DNA from: an uncultured Methanobrevibacter sp.
GTDB lineage: Archaea > Methanobacteriota > Methanobacteria > Methanobacteriales > Methanobacteriaceae
Length of the DNA stretch: 64,000 bases
Direction of reading: 5' to 3'
NCBI RefSeq assembly: GCF_934746965.1
Contig: NZ_CAKVFS010000004.1
Coordinates: forward strand, 162,413-226,412
A program made the translations under genes and the position numbers. Position 1 is the stretch's first letter. Each line of letters begins with the position of its first letter. Below the pieces are notes generated by a model. It was not told the DNA's origin and did no database searches. It saw nothing but the letters and a program-made list of their open reading frames with translations. Below are positions 7,879 to 16,429 of the stretch, one piece after another.

Positions 7879-10500
7879 ATTTATAATAAATTTTTATTTA
7901 GTGTCATAATTGCAGCGCACAATTCTGATTTGTATTTAAAAAAAGCAATTGACTCTATTATTAATCAAAGTTTGGGATTTGAGGAAAATATCCAAATTAT
8001 TATAGTTAATGATGGGAGTACAGATAATACAGAAGAAATGTGTCTAAAATATAAAGTTAAATATCCTCAAAATATTAAATATGTATCATTAGATTCATCT
8101 TTTGGTCCAGCTTATGCTAGAAATCAAGGATTAAAAGAAGTACAAGGAAAATATGTTAATTTTTTAGATAGTGATGATTATATAAGTTATAATACTTTTA
8201 AAGATGTTTATAACTTTTTTGAAAAATATTATTATGAGATTGATGTGGTTTCAATTCCAATATATTATTTTGGTTCAAAAAAAGGCGATCATCCTTTAAA
8301 TTTTAAATTTAAGAAAACGTGTGTTGTTGATTTATTAAAACAACCAGAATTTATCCAATTATCAGCACCATCTTCATTTTTTAAAGCATCAGCTATTAAA
8401 AATATTAAATTCAATACAAAATTACAAACTGCAGAAGATGCATTTTTTGTTAACCAAGTTCTTTTAAAAAACTTAAGATTAGGGTTAGTTAAAAAAGGAT
8501 CTTATTACTATAGGAAATTTGAAGCTAAAAATTCATTACTTGATTTTTCAAGCAATACTAAGGATTTTTACACTTCTAGAATTAAAAATTTCCATTTTAA
8601 TTTAATAAAACTTTCTAAAGATAGATTTGGTGAAGTATTAAAATTTATTCAATATGTGTTAATGTATGATTTACAATGGATGTTTAAAATAAAAAAAATT
8701 GATTTTATTTTATCTCATGATGAGATTAATGAACTTTATATTAATTTAATTTTTATTTTACAAAATATTGATGATGATGTGATATATAATCAAAGAAATA
8801 TCCAAAACCAACTTAAAACACATGTATTCTTTTTAAAATATCTTGGTAAAGATTATTTAGGAGATTGTAATCATAAAAATGTTGAAAAAATATATAATGA
8901 AGTTATTGATAATTTATCTTTAAATCAAGTTTTCATAGATATATTTGAGATAAGAGGAAATTTAATATATGTCTCAGGGCTTTTTACTACATTTTTCAAT
9001 GAAAGAGGTAAAGTTTTTGTTTTAGCTAATGGAAATGTAATTGAAACTAATGAATTAAAATATCCTCAAAGGGATAGGTATTCTTTAAATTTCCAATATG
9101 CGTATAACAATAATTTTGAAGTTTATATTCCAATTACTTCAAAAAATCTTAAAATAGAATTTAAAACAGATATAGATAATTTTAAAGATTTAATAATTGA
9201 GTTTAATAGGCCATGTAGACTTTCAAACACTTCTAAATATTTACTTTCAAGAAATCATGTTAGTAAAGTTGATGGGAGTGTAATCACTGTTAAACCAAGA
9301 AATTTTGCAAGAGTATTAAAAAATGAGTTTTCAACAATTTCTACAATGTTGTCAGAAACTAAACAGGGTTGGAAAACTGGAGTCTTATTTAGAATAATTT
9401 ACTTTATAATATATCCATTTATGCATTCTAAAAGAATATGGATTTTCATGGATTTACCATATTTAGCTGATGATAATGGTATTAATCTTTTTAAGTATGC
9501 TGTGACTGTGGATGATGATATTAATAAGATTTTTGTTTTAAATAAAGATAATTTTGCATTTAATGATATTTCTAAGATTGGAAAAACAATTGAATATGGT
9601 TCTATTAAGCATAGGATTTATGCATTATTTGCTGAAAAAGTTATATCTTCTCATCCAGATAATGGTTTAGTTTATCCATTTTGGGGAAATTATCCTTTTT
9701 TATCAGGTTTAGTTAGATTTCAATTGATATTTTTACAGCATGGTATTACTAAAGATAATATTTCAATGTGGCTTAATAAAGCAGATAAAAATATTTCATT
9801 AATTGTAACTGCTTCAAAATTAGAGAAAGCTTCTTTTTTTAAGTATGATTATAATTATCATGAAAATGTACCACAATTGTTAGGTTTTCCAAGATATGAT
9901 GCTCTTGAAAAAAGAGAAGATTATAAAGAAATTGTTATCATGCCTTCTTGGAGAAGATATTTTCATCATTCAACAAAAGAAAAGATTTTAAAATCAAATT
10001 ATTTTAAAGTTTATAATGATTTAATTAATGATTCTCGTTTGATTGATTATTGTAAAAAAAGTGGTTATAAATTAATTTTTAAACCTCATCCAAATGTTTA
10101 TAGGTTTATTGAATTGTTTGAAACTAATGATTATGTTACAATTGATTCAACAGCTAATAGTTATAATAATATTTTCACACATGCTTCATTGATTATAACC
10201 GATTATTCATCAATAGCTTTTGATTTTGCTTATCTGAAAAAACCAGTTATATATTATCAGTATGCTTTAGATTATCACTTTGATATTGAAGAAAGTTATT
10301 TTAATTATGAAACTATGGGTTTTGGAGAAGTTATAACAAATCATGATGACTTAGTTGACTTAATAATAGAATATATTGAAAATGGTTGTAAAATGAAAGA
10401 ACAGTATATTGAAAGAGTCAATGATTTCTTTGAGTTTGATGATAAAAACAATTGTAAAAGAGTTTATGAAGCTATTAAAAAAATGGATCATGATTATTAA
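7879..10500 (+). CDS. GT2 glycosyltransferase fused to CDP-glycerol glycerophosphotransferase domain
   Basis: This is about 873 residues. An N-terminal GT2 domain has FSVIIAAHNSDLYLKK, VNDGSTDNT and FLDSDDY. A C-terminal TagF-like domain (about residues 500-860) has FLQHGITKDN, a MPSWRRYFH segment, KPHPN, and TDYSSIAFDFAYLKKP. The fusion resembles bacterial teichoic-acid and capsule polymerases that join sugars by polyol phosphates. The first canonical start in frame (TTG 7930) would remove the first beta strand of the GT2 domain. The frame is open upstream to a stop at 7873, and GGAGG (7867-7871) is seven bases before ATT 7879, so I place the start at this unusual AUU codon. Substrate in an archaeon is unknown. 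Confidence 0.75.
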   Translation: MYNKFLFSVIIAAHNSDLYLKKAIDSIINQSLGFEENIQIIIVNDGSTDNTEEMCLKYKVKYPQNIKYVSLDSSFGPAYARNQGLKEVQGKYVNFLDSDDYISYNTFKDVYNFFEKYYYEIDVVSIPIYYFGSKKGDHPLNFKFKKTCVVDLLKQPEFIQLSAPSSFFKASAIKNIKFNTKLQTAEDAFFVNQVLLKNLRLGLVKKGSYYYRKFEAKNSLLDFSSNTKDFYTSRIKNFHFNLIKLSKDRFGEVLKFIQYVLMYDLQWMFKIKKIDFILSHDEINELYINLIFILQNIDDDVIYNQRNIQNQLKTHVFFLKYLGKDYLGDCNHKNVEKIYNEVIDNLSLNQVFIDIFEIRGNLIYVSGLFTTFFNERGKVFVLANGNVIETNELKYPQRDRYSLNFQYAYNNNFEVYIPITSKNLKIEFKTDIDNFKDLIIEFNRPCRLSNTSKYLLSRNHVSKVDGSVITVKPRNFARVLKNEFSTISTMLSETKQGWKTGVLFRIIYFIIYPFMHSKRIWIFMDLPYLADDNGINLFKYAVTVDDDINKIFVLNKDNFAFNDISKIGKTIEYGSIKHRIYALFAEKVISSHPDNGLVYPFWGNYPFLSGLVRFQLIFLQHGITKDNISMWLNKADKNISLIVTASKLEKASFFKYDYNYHENVPQLLGFPRYDALEKREDYKEIVIMPSWRRYFHHSTKEKILKSNYFKVYNDLINDSRLIDYCKKSGYKLIFKPHPNVYRFIELFETNDYVTIDSTANSYNNIFTHASLIITDYSSIAFDFAYLKKPVIYYQYALDYHFDIEESYFNYETMGFGEVITNHDDLVDLIIEYIENGCKMKEQYIERVNDFFEFDDKNNCKRVYEAIKKMDHDY

Positions 10501-10541
10501 ACTTGAAAAATTATTTATTTTTTATAATAAAAATCGTTAAG

Positions 10542-10549
10542 TTTATATA
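10542..10549 (+). promoter_or_regulatory. Archaeal box A (TATA) for tRNA-Leu
   Basis: TTTATATA, preceded by AAG, lies about 46 bases before the mature tRNA 5' end. A transcript starting about 25 bases downstream would carry a leader of some 25 bases to be removed by RNase P. The same AAGTTTATATACT wording appears before the small-RNA candidate at 32.3 kb. Confidence 0.6.
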
Positions 10550-10594
10550 CTTTGAAAAACACATCTTTTAATAACTACTTTTGTTATGTTTAAT

Positions 10595-10678
10595 GCGGGG
10601 GTGGTCGAGTGGTCAAAGGCGATAGGTTGAGGGCCTATTGGGTTAGTCCCTTCGCGGGTTCAAGTCCCGTCTCCCGCA
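10595..10678 (+). tRNA. tRNA-Leu (anticodon GAG)
   Basis: This is an 84-base class II tRNA. The acceptor stem GCGGGGG pairs with CTCCCGC (one G-T), with discriminator A. The anticodon stem ATAGG/CCTAT encloses loop TTGAGGG, giving anticodon GAG at 10629-10631, which reads CTC and CTT leucine codons. A long variable arm (GGG/CCC) and a T arm with loop TTCAAGT confirm the leucine-type structure. CCA is not encoded. No intron is visible. Confidence 0.95.
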
Positions 10679-10712
10679 CTTATTTAATTAAACTATTTTT
10701 TTCTTGATTATT

Positions 10713-11018
10713 ATGTCTAACAAATATTTAAATGCGATTTCTTGTGAGGGTAATAATGTTTTTATAGATATTGAAGTTTCTCCAAATTCTAATAAATTTC
10801 AAATTTCAGGTTTTAATGAATGGAGAAACAGATTTGAGGTACGTATTAAGCAGGTTCCTCAAAAAGGTAGAGCTAATAAAGAAATTGTAAAAGAATTATC
10901 TAAACTTTTTAATTGTAATGTAAATATTTCAAAAGGTGAAAAATCTTCACAAAAAACAGTCATGGTGCATGATGTTGATATTGAGTATGTGTTAGAAAAA
11001 TTAACTTCCTTTTTATAA
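10713..11018 (+). CDS. DUF167 (YggU) family protein
   Basis: This is about 101 residues with the family's conserved block: IDIEVSPNSNKFQISGF, then VRIKQVPQKGRANKEIVKELS and a C-terminal SGEKS-like SKGEKSSQKTV. DUF167 proteins are small alpha/beta proteins of unknown function found in archaea, bacteria and eukaryotes. I take ATG 10713 rather than the TTG nine bases upstream; no clear ribosome site separates them. It follows the tRNA gene by 34 bases and may be read from its own weak promoter. Confidence 0.85.
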   Translation: MSNKYLNAISCEGNNVFIDIEVSPNSNKFQISGFNEWRNRFEVRIKQVPQKGRANKEIVKELSKLFNCNVNISKGEKSSQKTVMVHDVDIEYVLEKLTSFL

Positions 11019-11095
11019 AATATGTAAAAAATAATTAACTATTTAACCAATTAAAACATAAATTATTATTAATTAAATTAATATGGTGATAATTA

Positions 11096-11947
11096 ATGAA
11101 AGCAGTAATTCCAGCAGCTGGTTTTGGTACTAGGTTTTTACCAGCTACTAAGGCTCAACCTAAAGAAATGTTACCTGTTTTTGATAAACCGACTATTCAG
11201 TATGTTATTGAAGAAGCTGTGGCTTCAGGTATTGATGATATTTTAATTGTAACTGGTAAAAATAAAAGATCTATTGAAGATCATTTTGATAAATCATTTG
11301 AATTAGAATATACTTTAGAACAAGCAGGTAAAACTAAATATTTAAAACAAGTTCAAGATATTACAGATTTAGCAGATATATGTTATATTCGTCAAAAAGA
11401 GCAAAATGGTCTTGGTGATGCAATTTATTGTGCTAAAAAACATGTTGGAGATGAGCCATTTGCAGTAATGCTTGGAGATACAATAACAAAAGGGAACACT
11501 CCATGTACTAAACAATTAATAGATATTTACAATAAATATGAAGCATCAGCTATTTCTCTTGAAAAAGTGCCTAAAGAAAAAGTGGAAAGATATGGTATAA
11601 TTAAAGGTTCTGAAATAGAACAAGATGTTTATAAAATTGATGAACTTGTTGAAAAACCACCAGTTGAACAAGCACCATCTAATTTAGCTATTATGGGAAG
11701 ATATGTGCTTACTCCAGATATTTTTGATAAAATCAAAGATACAGAAGCTGGAGTAGGTGGAGAAATTCAACTTACAGATGCATTAGCTAAATTAGATAAA
11801 ATTTATGGAAACACATTTGAAGGAAAAACTTATGATATAGGAAATCGTTTAGAATGGTTAAAAACATCAATAGAGTTTGCAATGGATGATGAAGAATCTA
11901 AAAACGATTTAATAGGTTACATGAAAGAAATGATATCAACATATTAA
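11096..11947 (+). CDS. galU: UTP--glucose-1-phosphate uridylyltransferase
   Basis: This is a 283-residue protein, the usual GalU length. It makes UDP-glucose from UTP and glucose-1-phosphate. The N-terminus has the nucleotidyltransferase motif AGFGTRFLPATKAQPKEMLP, followed by DKPTIQYVIEEA, MLGDTI, ERYGII, the LVEKP motif and GGEIQLTDAL, all characteristic of GalU. GGTGAT precedes the ATG. With UDP-glucose dehydrogenase (18335) and GalE (49164) it supplies precursors for the surface-glycan genes on the left. Confidence 0.95.
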   Translation: MKAVIPAAGFGTRFLPATKAQPKEMLPVFDKPTIQYVIEEAVASGIDDILIVTGKNKRSIEDHFDKSFELEYTLEQAGKTKYLKQVQDITDLADICYIRQKEQNGLGDAIYCAKKHVGDEPFAVMLGDTITKGNTPCTKQLIDIYNKYEASAISLEKVPKEKVERYGIIKGSEIEQDVYKIDELVEKPPVEQAPSNLAIMGRYVLTPDIFDKIKDTEAGVGGEIQLTDALAKLDKIYGNTFEGKTYDIGNRLEWLKTSIEFAMDDEESKNDLIGYMKEMISTY

Positions 11948-12006
11948 AAAAGTATCTATTTTAAATTTTTTTAATTTTCTTTCTAATTTCATGAAAAATA
12001 GGAGTA

Positions 12007-13137
12007 TTATGGTTTCATCATAAGATCCATAATACTAAATGCTTCTTTTTTGTTTTTAACAGTAGGTCCAGAAAATCCACCAAATGCATTTTTTGCAAAT
12101 TCTTTATTAAGTCTTTTGGAAACTTCACCAAAAATCATTTTATATGCAGTGCATTGTGGATCAACAGATTTTGGTGTTTTATGAGCTACAATAGCATTAT
12201 AAGGGCATCCACCTTCACAATATTTCACATATTTGCATTTATTACAATTTTCATCAACATATTTTCTAAATTCTTGAAGTTTTGCCCAGGCTGTTGATTG
12301 TTTTAGTTCTTCAAAGCTTGGATTTGTTTTAACATTGCCTAGAATATATTCATCCATTCCTACAAAACGATAACATGGATAAATTGATCCATCAGCACCA
12401 ATAGCTAGTGTTGTACCAATGCAGTCAGCAAATGTACATAATGTTCCTCTTCGTCTAAATGTACTTTTAGCAATATGGTCTAAATCCATTATACTAAATT
12501 TATCTAAATCATAAAGATACTTATCTAACCAGTTAATTAAAAGCTTTCCGTGTTCTTCTTGGTCAAGTGCCCAAGGGTCTGCATTATCTCCACGTAATGA
12601 TGGGAGAGCTGCATGAATTTTTAAGTTCATTCCGTTTGATTTAAAGAATTCATATAATTCATCACTATATTCTTTAGAGTATTGTGTTACAGTTAAAACA
12701 AAATTAATATTCAATCCTTTTTCTTTTGCTCTTTGGTATCGGGACATTGTTTTTTTAAAATAACCTTCAGCTCTTTGATAATCATTAATTTCTTCAGGTC
12801 CATCAATACTAGTACTTACAACAACATTATATTTTAAGAATAAATCAATTAGTTCATCTGAAAGTAGCCAAATATTACTTTGAAGTGAAAATCCTTCTAC
12901 ATTATGTATTTTGGATAATTTTTCTAAGGCTTCAGCATAGAAATCATAACCTGCAAGAAGAGGTTCTCCACCATGAAATGTAAAGTGAACTTTATCATCT
13001 CTAAAATCATCTAACCAGGTTATGATGTCGTCGATAAGTCCAACATCCATTATTTCTTTTGTTGATTCAGAACCCCAACAATATTTACAATTACATTGAC
13101 AGCCTAAAGTTGGGATTATCATTACATGAAAAGTCAT
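12007..13137 (-). CDS. Radical SAM/SPASM peptide- or protein-modifying enzyme
   Basis: This is a 376-residue protein. The radical SAM cluster motif CxxxCxxC appears as CQCNCKYC near residue 14, followed by the GGEPLLAG SAM-binding motif near residue 56. The C-terminal SPASM domain supplies auxiliary cluster cysteines: IYPCYRF, then CNKCKYVKYCEGGCPYNA and DPQCTAYK. This architecture is that of anaerobic sulfatase maturases and RiPP-maturation enzymes. The gene starts one base after a small CxxC protein gene on the same strand. I recall TIGRFAM families that pair a methanogen radical SAM enzyme with a small Cys-rich protein (TIGR04083/TIGR04165), which this resembles, but I could not check it. 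No sulfatase gene is nearby. Confidence 0.85.
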   Translation of the reverse strand: MTFHVMIIPTLGCQCNCKYCWGSESTKEIMDVGLIDDIITWLDDFRDDKVHFTFHGGEPLLAGYDFYAEALEKLSKIHNVEGFSLQSNIWLLSDELIDLFLKYNVVVSTSIDGPEEINDYQRAEGYFKKTMSRYQRAKEKGLNINFVLTVTQYSKEYSDELYEFFKSNGMNLKIHAALPSLRGDNADPWALDQEEHGKLLINWLDKYLYDLDKFSIMDLDHIAKSTFRRRGTLCTFADCIGTTLAIGADGSIYPCYRFVGMDEYILGNVKTNPSFEELKQSTAWAKLQEFRKYVDENCNKCKYVKYCEGGCPYNAIVAHKTPKSVDPQCTAYKMIFGEVSKRLNKEFAKNAFGGFSGPTVKNKKEAFSIMDLMMKP

Positions 13138-13138
13138 C

Positions 13139-13348
13139 TTATCCGTAATATTTATTTAATTCTTTTAAAAGTTCTTTTTTTTCATCTTCTTTTATATTAT
13201 CGTTTACAAAGAAAATATAACCGCAATCTTCACATTTTACAGTATCTAACTCTGCATGCGCTCTATGATTGTCTAACATTTTTCTATGCACATTTTTATC
13301 TTTAGAACCACATTTTGGACATGGAGCTAATAATTCTTCGAGTTTCAT
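13139..13348 (-). CDS. Small two-CxxC protein, candidate target of the adjacent radical SAM enzyme
   Basis: This is 69 residues from ATG 13348. The in-frame GTG nine bases upstream belongs to a GTGAT ribosome site. It has CPKCGSKDKNVHRKM near the start and VKCEDCGYIFFV near the middle, so four cysteines could form a zinc ribbon; between them lies a His/Arg-rich HRKMLDNHRAHAEL segment. The C-terminus is a charged helix ending KELNKYYG. Its stop is one base before the radical SAM gene, so the two are surely co-expressed. It may be the enzyme's substrate or a partner; a plain zinc-ribbon protein remains possible. Confidence 0.75.
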   Translation of the reverse strand: MKLEELLAPCPKCGSKDKNVHRKMLDNHRAHAELDTVKCEDCGYIFFVNDNIKEDEKKELLKELNKYYG

Positions 13349-13373
13349 ATTTATCACTTTTTTATTTCATTGT

Positions 13374-14588
13374 TTAAAAAAATTTCTGATATAATTTAAT
13401 ACCTATATTTTTTATAAATAATACTTTTAATTTAAAGAAATGACCCTCAAATTCTTTTTTAACTTTATCAAGTTCTTTTGGGATATCTAAGTGCTGTGGA
13501 CATTTTCTTAAACATTTTCCACAACTATTGCATAAACCAGCATTAGATTTATTTATCATAATTCCACTAACAGTCATATAATAATCAATCAAACTTTGAT
13601 TTAATATACCTTTTTGATTAAATAGATATTTTTCATTGTATATTTTTATACATTCTGGAATATTTACTCCTTTAGGACAAGGTAAGCAATATCCGCAGCT
13701 AGTACAGTTAATTTTAAGTAATTCTTTTAAAGCTCTTTTTGCATAATTTATAGTTTCTAATTCTTCTAAAGTCATTGAATTAGGTTTTAGATTATTTCCA
13801 ATTTTTATATTTTCATCAATTTGTGGGATAGTATTCATTCCTGAAAGTACACATGTTATCTCAGGATGGTTTAAAATCCATGATAAACTCCATTCAGCAT
13901 TTGTTTTATTTGGATTGGCTTTTTTAAACATGTTTTCTACTTCTTCAGGCATTTTTCCAGCTAAAATCCCTCCTTTTAATGGTTCCATTACAAAAATACC
14001 CATTCCTTTTGAAGCTGCATGATGTATACATTCAATATCTGCTTGCACATGATTATCAAAGTAATTATATTGAATCATTACCATATCCCAATCATAAGCA
14101 TCAATTAATAAAGGGAATTCTTCTGTTGGGCCATGATATGAAAAACCAATATATTTTATTTTTCCTTCCTTTTTCGCTTTTGATATAAATTTAAACACAT
14201 CTTTTTTAAGTAAGCGGTTCATTCCTTTTAAATCAATATTGTGTAGGAAATAATAATCAATACAGTCAATTTGCAGTCTTTCTAATTGTTTATTAAGAAT
14301 TTTTTCCATATCTTCATATTTTTTAATATTCATTGCAGGTAATTTTGTAGAAATTTTAACTTTGTTTTTATAGTTTCCTTTTAGAGCTTTTCCAATAACT
14401 TTTTCACTTTCTCCATTATTATAAATGGCTGCAGTATCTATTATATTTATTCCATTATCTATTGCATGGTGTATTAATTTTTCAGCTTCAAGGTAATTGA
14501 TTTTACCATTTTTGGAAGGTAATCTCATAGCTCCAAAACCTATAGGTGAGATTTTTTCTTGTGTTTTTTTGATGATTCGGTTTTTCAT
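13374..14588 (-). CDS. Aldo/keto reductase with C-terminal 2x[4Fe-4S] ferredoxin domain
   Basis: This is a 404-residue protein. The N-terminal TIM-barrel reductase has IIDTAAIYNNGESE (catalytic Asp and Tyr), KISTKLP (Lys) and YYFLHNID (His), the four expected catalytic residues. Residues from about 293 carry CTSCGYCLPCPKGVNIPEC, and from about 352 CNSCGKCLRKCPQHLDIP, two cluster-binding sites. This ferredoxin-containing type is common in anaerobes; substrates are mostly unknown. It lies upstream of the small CxxC protein and radical SAM gene with a 25-base gap, so it may be part of the same operon. No ribosome site is obvious. Confidence 0.88.
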   Translation of the reverse strand: MKNRIIKKTQEKISPIGFGAMRLPSKNGKINYLEAEKLIHHAIDNGINIIDTAAIYNNGESEKVIGKALKGNYKNKVKISTKLPAMNIKKYEDMEKILNKQLERLQIDCIDYYFLHNIDLKGMNRLLKKDVFKFISKAKKEGKIKYIGFSYHGPTEEFPLLIDAYDWDMVMIQYNYFDNHVQADIECIHHAASKGMGIFVMEPLKGGILAGKMPEEVENMFKKANPNKTNAEWSLSWILNHPEITCVLSGMNTIPQIDENIKIGNNLKPNSMTLEELETINYAKRALKELLKINCTSCGYCLPCPKGVNIPECIKIYNEKYLFNQKGILNQSLIDYYMTVSGIMINKSNAGLCNSCGKCLRKCPQHLDIPKELDKVKKEFEGHFFKLKVLFIKNIGIKLYQKFF

Positions 14589-14843
14589 AGTAATAATTAG
14601 TAAATAAACATGATAAATATGTTTAGAAAATTTAATGTTGTATAAGTCAAATAATGCAAAAAACTTATTTAATAGATTTAAATGTAATGGTGTGCGATAA
14701 AATACAAAAAATATTTTTAAAAAAACTTAATAAATCTTTATTTTAAAAATAAAAGATTAATTTTATTTGGAAGATATATTTTGGCACATACTATTAGATA
14801 TAAAAAAGAGTAATTAATGTGAAATTAAATCGATAGGAACTAT
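14589..14843. other. AT-rich intergenic stretch without a gene
   Basis: This is about 255 bases between the aldo/keto reductase start and the left end of the insertion-sequence remnant. I see no convincing coding frame, RNA gene or repeat. It must contain the promoter for the leftward aldo/keto reductase set. Confidence 0.5.
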
Positions 14844-15456
14844 GTTGAAATCCTATAATTTTTCACAGTTGAAGTTGCATATTGATCATGTTTTTTTGGA
14901 TTATTATTAATTATTTTGGTGAATATTTGGAGTTTTTATAGATTAATATGTTATTTAGGTATATTAAAAATGCTTATAATCCATTAACATTACAGAAATT
15001 CTTTAAAAGAATGCATACAAATTTGTTTAAAAGAACAACAAAATTAATACTTAATAATTGGAAATTAAAGTTATATATATGGTTATTGATGGTATTGGAT
15101 CTATTAGTGACAATACAGACAAGTATTACGCAAAAATACGCAATGATAAACGAAAATATTACACTAAATTACATATTACATTGATGTTGATTTTAGATTA
15201 ATATTATCTTCACAAGTAGTAAGAGAACCTAAACATGATACAATATTTACAATATCATTCATTAGAAGTAAAATCATTCAATAAAAAAATATGACTCACT
15301 AAGAAACAATGTAAAAGTGTATTCAGTGTGATAAAAATAAAATTATGTGGAGATAATAAAAGTAAAAGCATAAAACTAGAAAACAAATAAACAAGACTCA
15401 AAATAGCAATTTACAATATCTTTCAATCAATCAAAATATAAAAATAGGATTTCAAC
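14844..15456 (+). mobile_element. Degraded insertion sequence with 13-bp perfect terminal inverted repeats
   Basis: GTTGAAATCCTAT at 14844-14856 is matched exactly in inverted form by ATAGGATTTCAAC at 15444-15456. Between them lies a broken DDE-type transposase gene. The element is 613 bases, too short for an intact copy, so it has lost internal sequence as well as its frame. ATCGATA occurs just outside on both sides (14829-14835 and 15463-15469), but its distance from the two ends differs, so I do not claim it as a target duplication. Confidence 0.7.
14948..15330 (+). pseudogene. Remnant of a DDE (IS5/IS4-like) transposase gene
   Basis: The first frame from ATG 14948 gives LFRYIKNAYNPLTLQKFFKR, like a transposase N-terminus. 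In a second frame from about 15087, MVIDGIGSISDNTDKYY followed by KRKYYTKLHIT matches the first catalytic Asp region of IS5/IS4-type transposases. A third frame near 15183 continues DVDFRLILSSQVVREPKHDT, which is typical of the next strand. At least two frameshifts and stops break it, and the central and C-terminal catalytic regions are missing or unreadable. It is not expected to make an active enzyme. Confidence 0.65.
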
Positions 15457-15477
15457 AGATATATCGATATGATAATA

Positions 15478-15485
15478 TTTATATA
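15478..15485 (+). promoter_or_regulatory. Box A for the modABC operon
   Basis: TTTATATA lies about 100 bases before the modA start and just right of the insertion-sequence remnant. Transcription would start near 15510. No ModE-like palindrome is evident. Confidence 0.45.
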
Positions 15486-15585
15486 ACTATAAATTATAGA
15501 ATTAATAATTAATACTTATTGAATAAACTAAATTGAACATATTTGTTTATGTGGTAGGTATATTATTTTAAAAAAGTGATAAATT

Positions 15586-16389
15586 ATGGATTCAAAAAAA
15601 ATTGGAGTTATTGTATTTGTAATATTGATATTGGCTGTTGGTGTTGGATTGTGGGCTAATAGTTCAACAAGCACAGATAACAGTTTGAATGGACAAGAAG
15701 TAAATTTAGCTGCTGCAGCTAGTTTAAAAAATGTTTTTGATAACAAATTAATCCCTATGTTTGAAGAAAAGTATCCTGGGGTAAAAGTTACTCCAACTTA
15801 TGCTTCAAGCGGAGATTTACAAAAACAAATTGAAAATGGTTTAGATGCTGATGTATTTATGTCTGCAGGTAATAAACAAATGAATAAATTAGTTGATGAG
15901 GATTTAATTGATAATAGTACTAATATGCAATTTTTAGAAAATAAGGTTGTTTTAATTGTACCTAAAGACTCAAACTTAAACATCTCTTCATTTGAGGATT
16001 TAAAAAATGTAAATGGGAACATTGCTATTGGGGATCCTTCTTCAGTTCCTGCGGGACAATATAGTAAAGAAATATTGGATAATATGGGCATATGGGACAG
16101 TGTTGAGTCAAAATTATCTTTTGGCACTGATGTGACTGCTGTATTAAATCAAGTAGCTCAAGGATCTGCTGAATGTGGCATTGTATATTCTACTGATGCC
16201 AAATCTAATGATGATGTTAAAGTAGTTTGTGAAGCTCCTGATGATGCACTAAAAACTCCAGTTATTTATCCAATAGCTGAACTTAAAAACTCTGAGCATC
16301 AAGATGCTACTCAAAAGTTCATAGAATTCTTAAAAACTAAAGAAGCTAAAGATGTATTTATTGAATATGGATTCACAATTTATGAATAA
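15586..16389 (+). CDS. modA: Molybdate ABC transporter substrate-binding protein
   Basis: This is a 267-residue exported binding protein. Residues 5-24 form a hydrophobic signal/anchor. The mature part begins VNLAAAASLKNVFDN, the oxyanion-binding AAASL motif of ModA, followed by YASSGDLQKQIENG and ADVFMSAGNKQMN, also hallmarks. It captures molybdate (tungstate possible) outside the cell and passes it to ModB. GTGAT precedes the ATG. It heads a modABC operon; the metal serves formylmethanofuran and formate dehydrogenases in methanogens. It is classical ModA rather than the archaeal WtpA type. Confidence 0.93.
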   Translation: MDSKKIGVIVFVILILAVGVGLWANSSTSTDNSLNGQEVNLAAAASLKNVFDNKLIPMFEEKYPGVKVTPTYASSGDLQKQIENGLDADVFMSAGNKQMNKLVDEDLIDNSTNMQFLENKVVLIVPKDSNLNISSFEDLKNVNGNIAIGDPSSVPAGQYSKEILDNMGIWDSVESKLSFGTDVTAVLNQVAQGSAECGIVYSTDAKSNDDVKVVCEAPDDALKTPVIYPIAELKNSEHQDATQKFIEFLKTKEAKDVFIEYGFTIYE

Positions 16390-16429
16390 ATTAATAATCA
16401 TATTCTAATATTTTAAAGGAGGTTTGGGC

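Noticed and set aside
14948..15184. A 78-codon open frame in the insertion-sequence remnant
   Set aside because: Only its first part resembles a transposase; after about 15080 the transposase reading is in another frame. It is a piece of a broken gene.
14829..15469. ATCGATA as target-site duplication of the insertion sequence
   Set aside because: The distances from the inverted ends are unequal (8 and 6 bases), and ATCGAT is palindromic, so chance is likely.
15528..16127. Leftward open frames over modA
   Set aside because: They lie antisense to a clear ModA coding frame and have no family motif or ribosome site.
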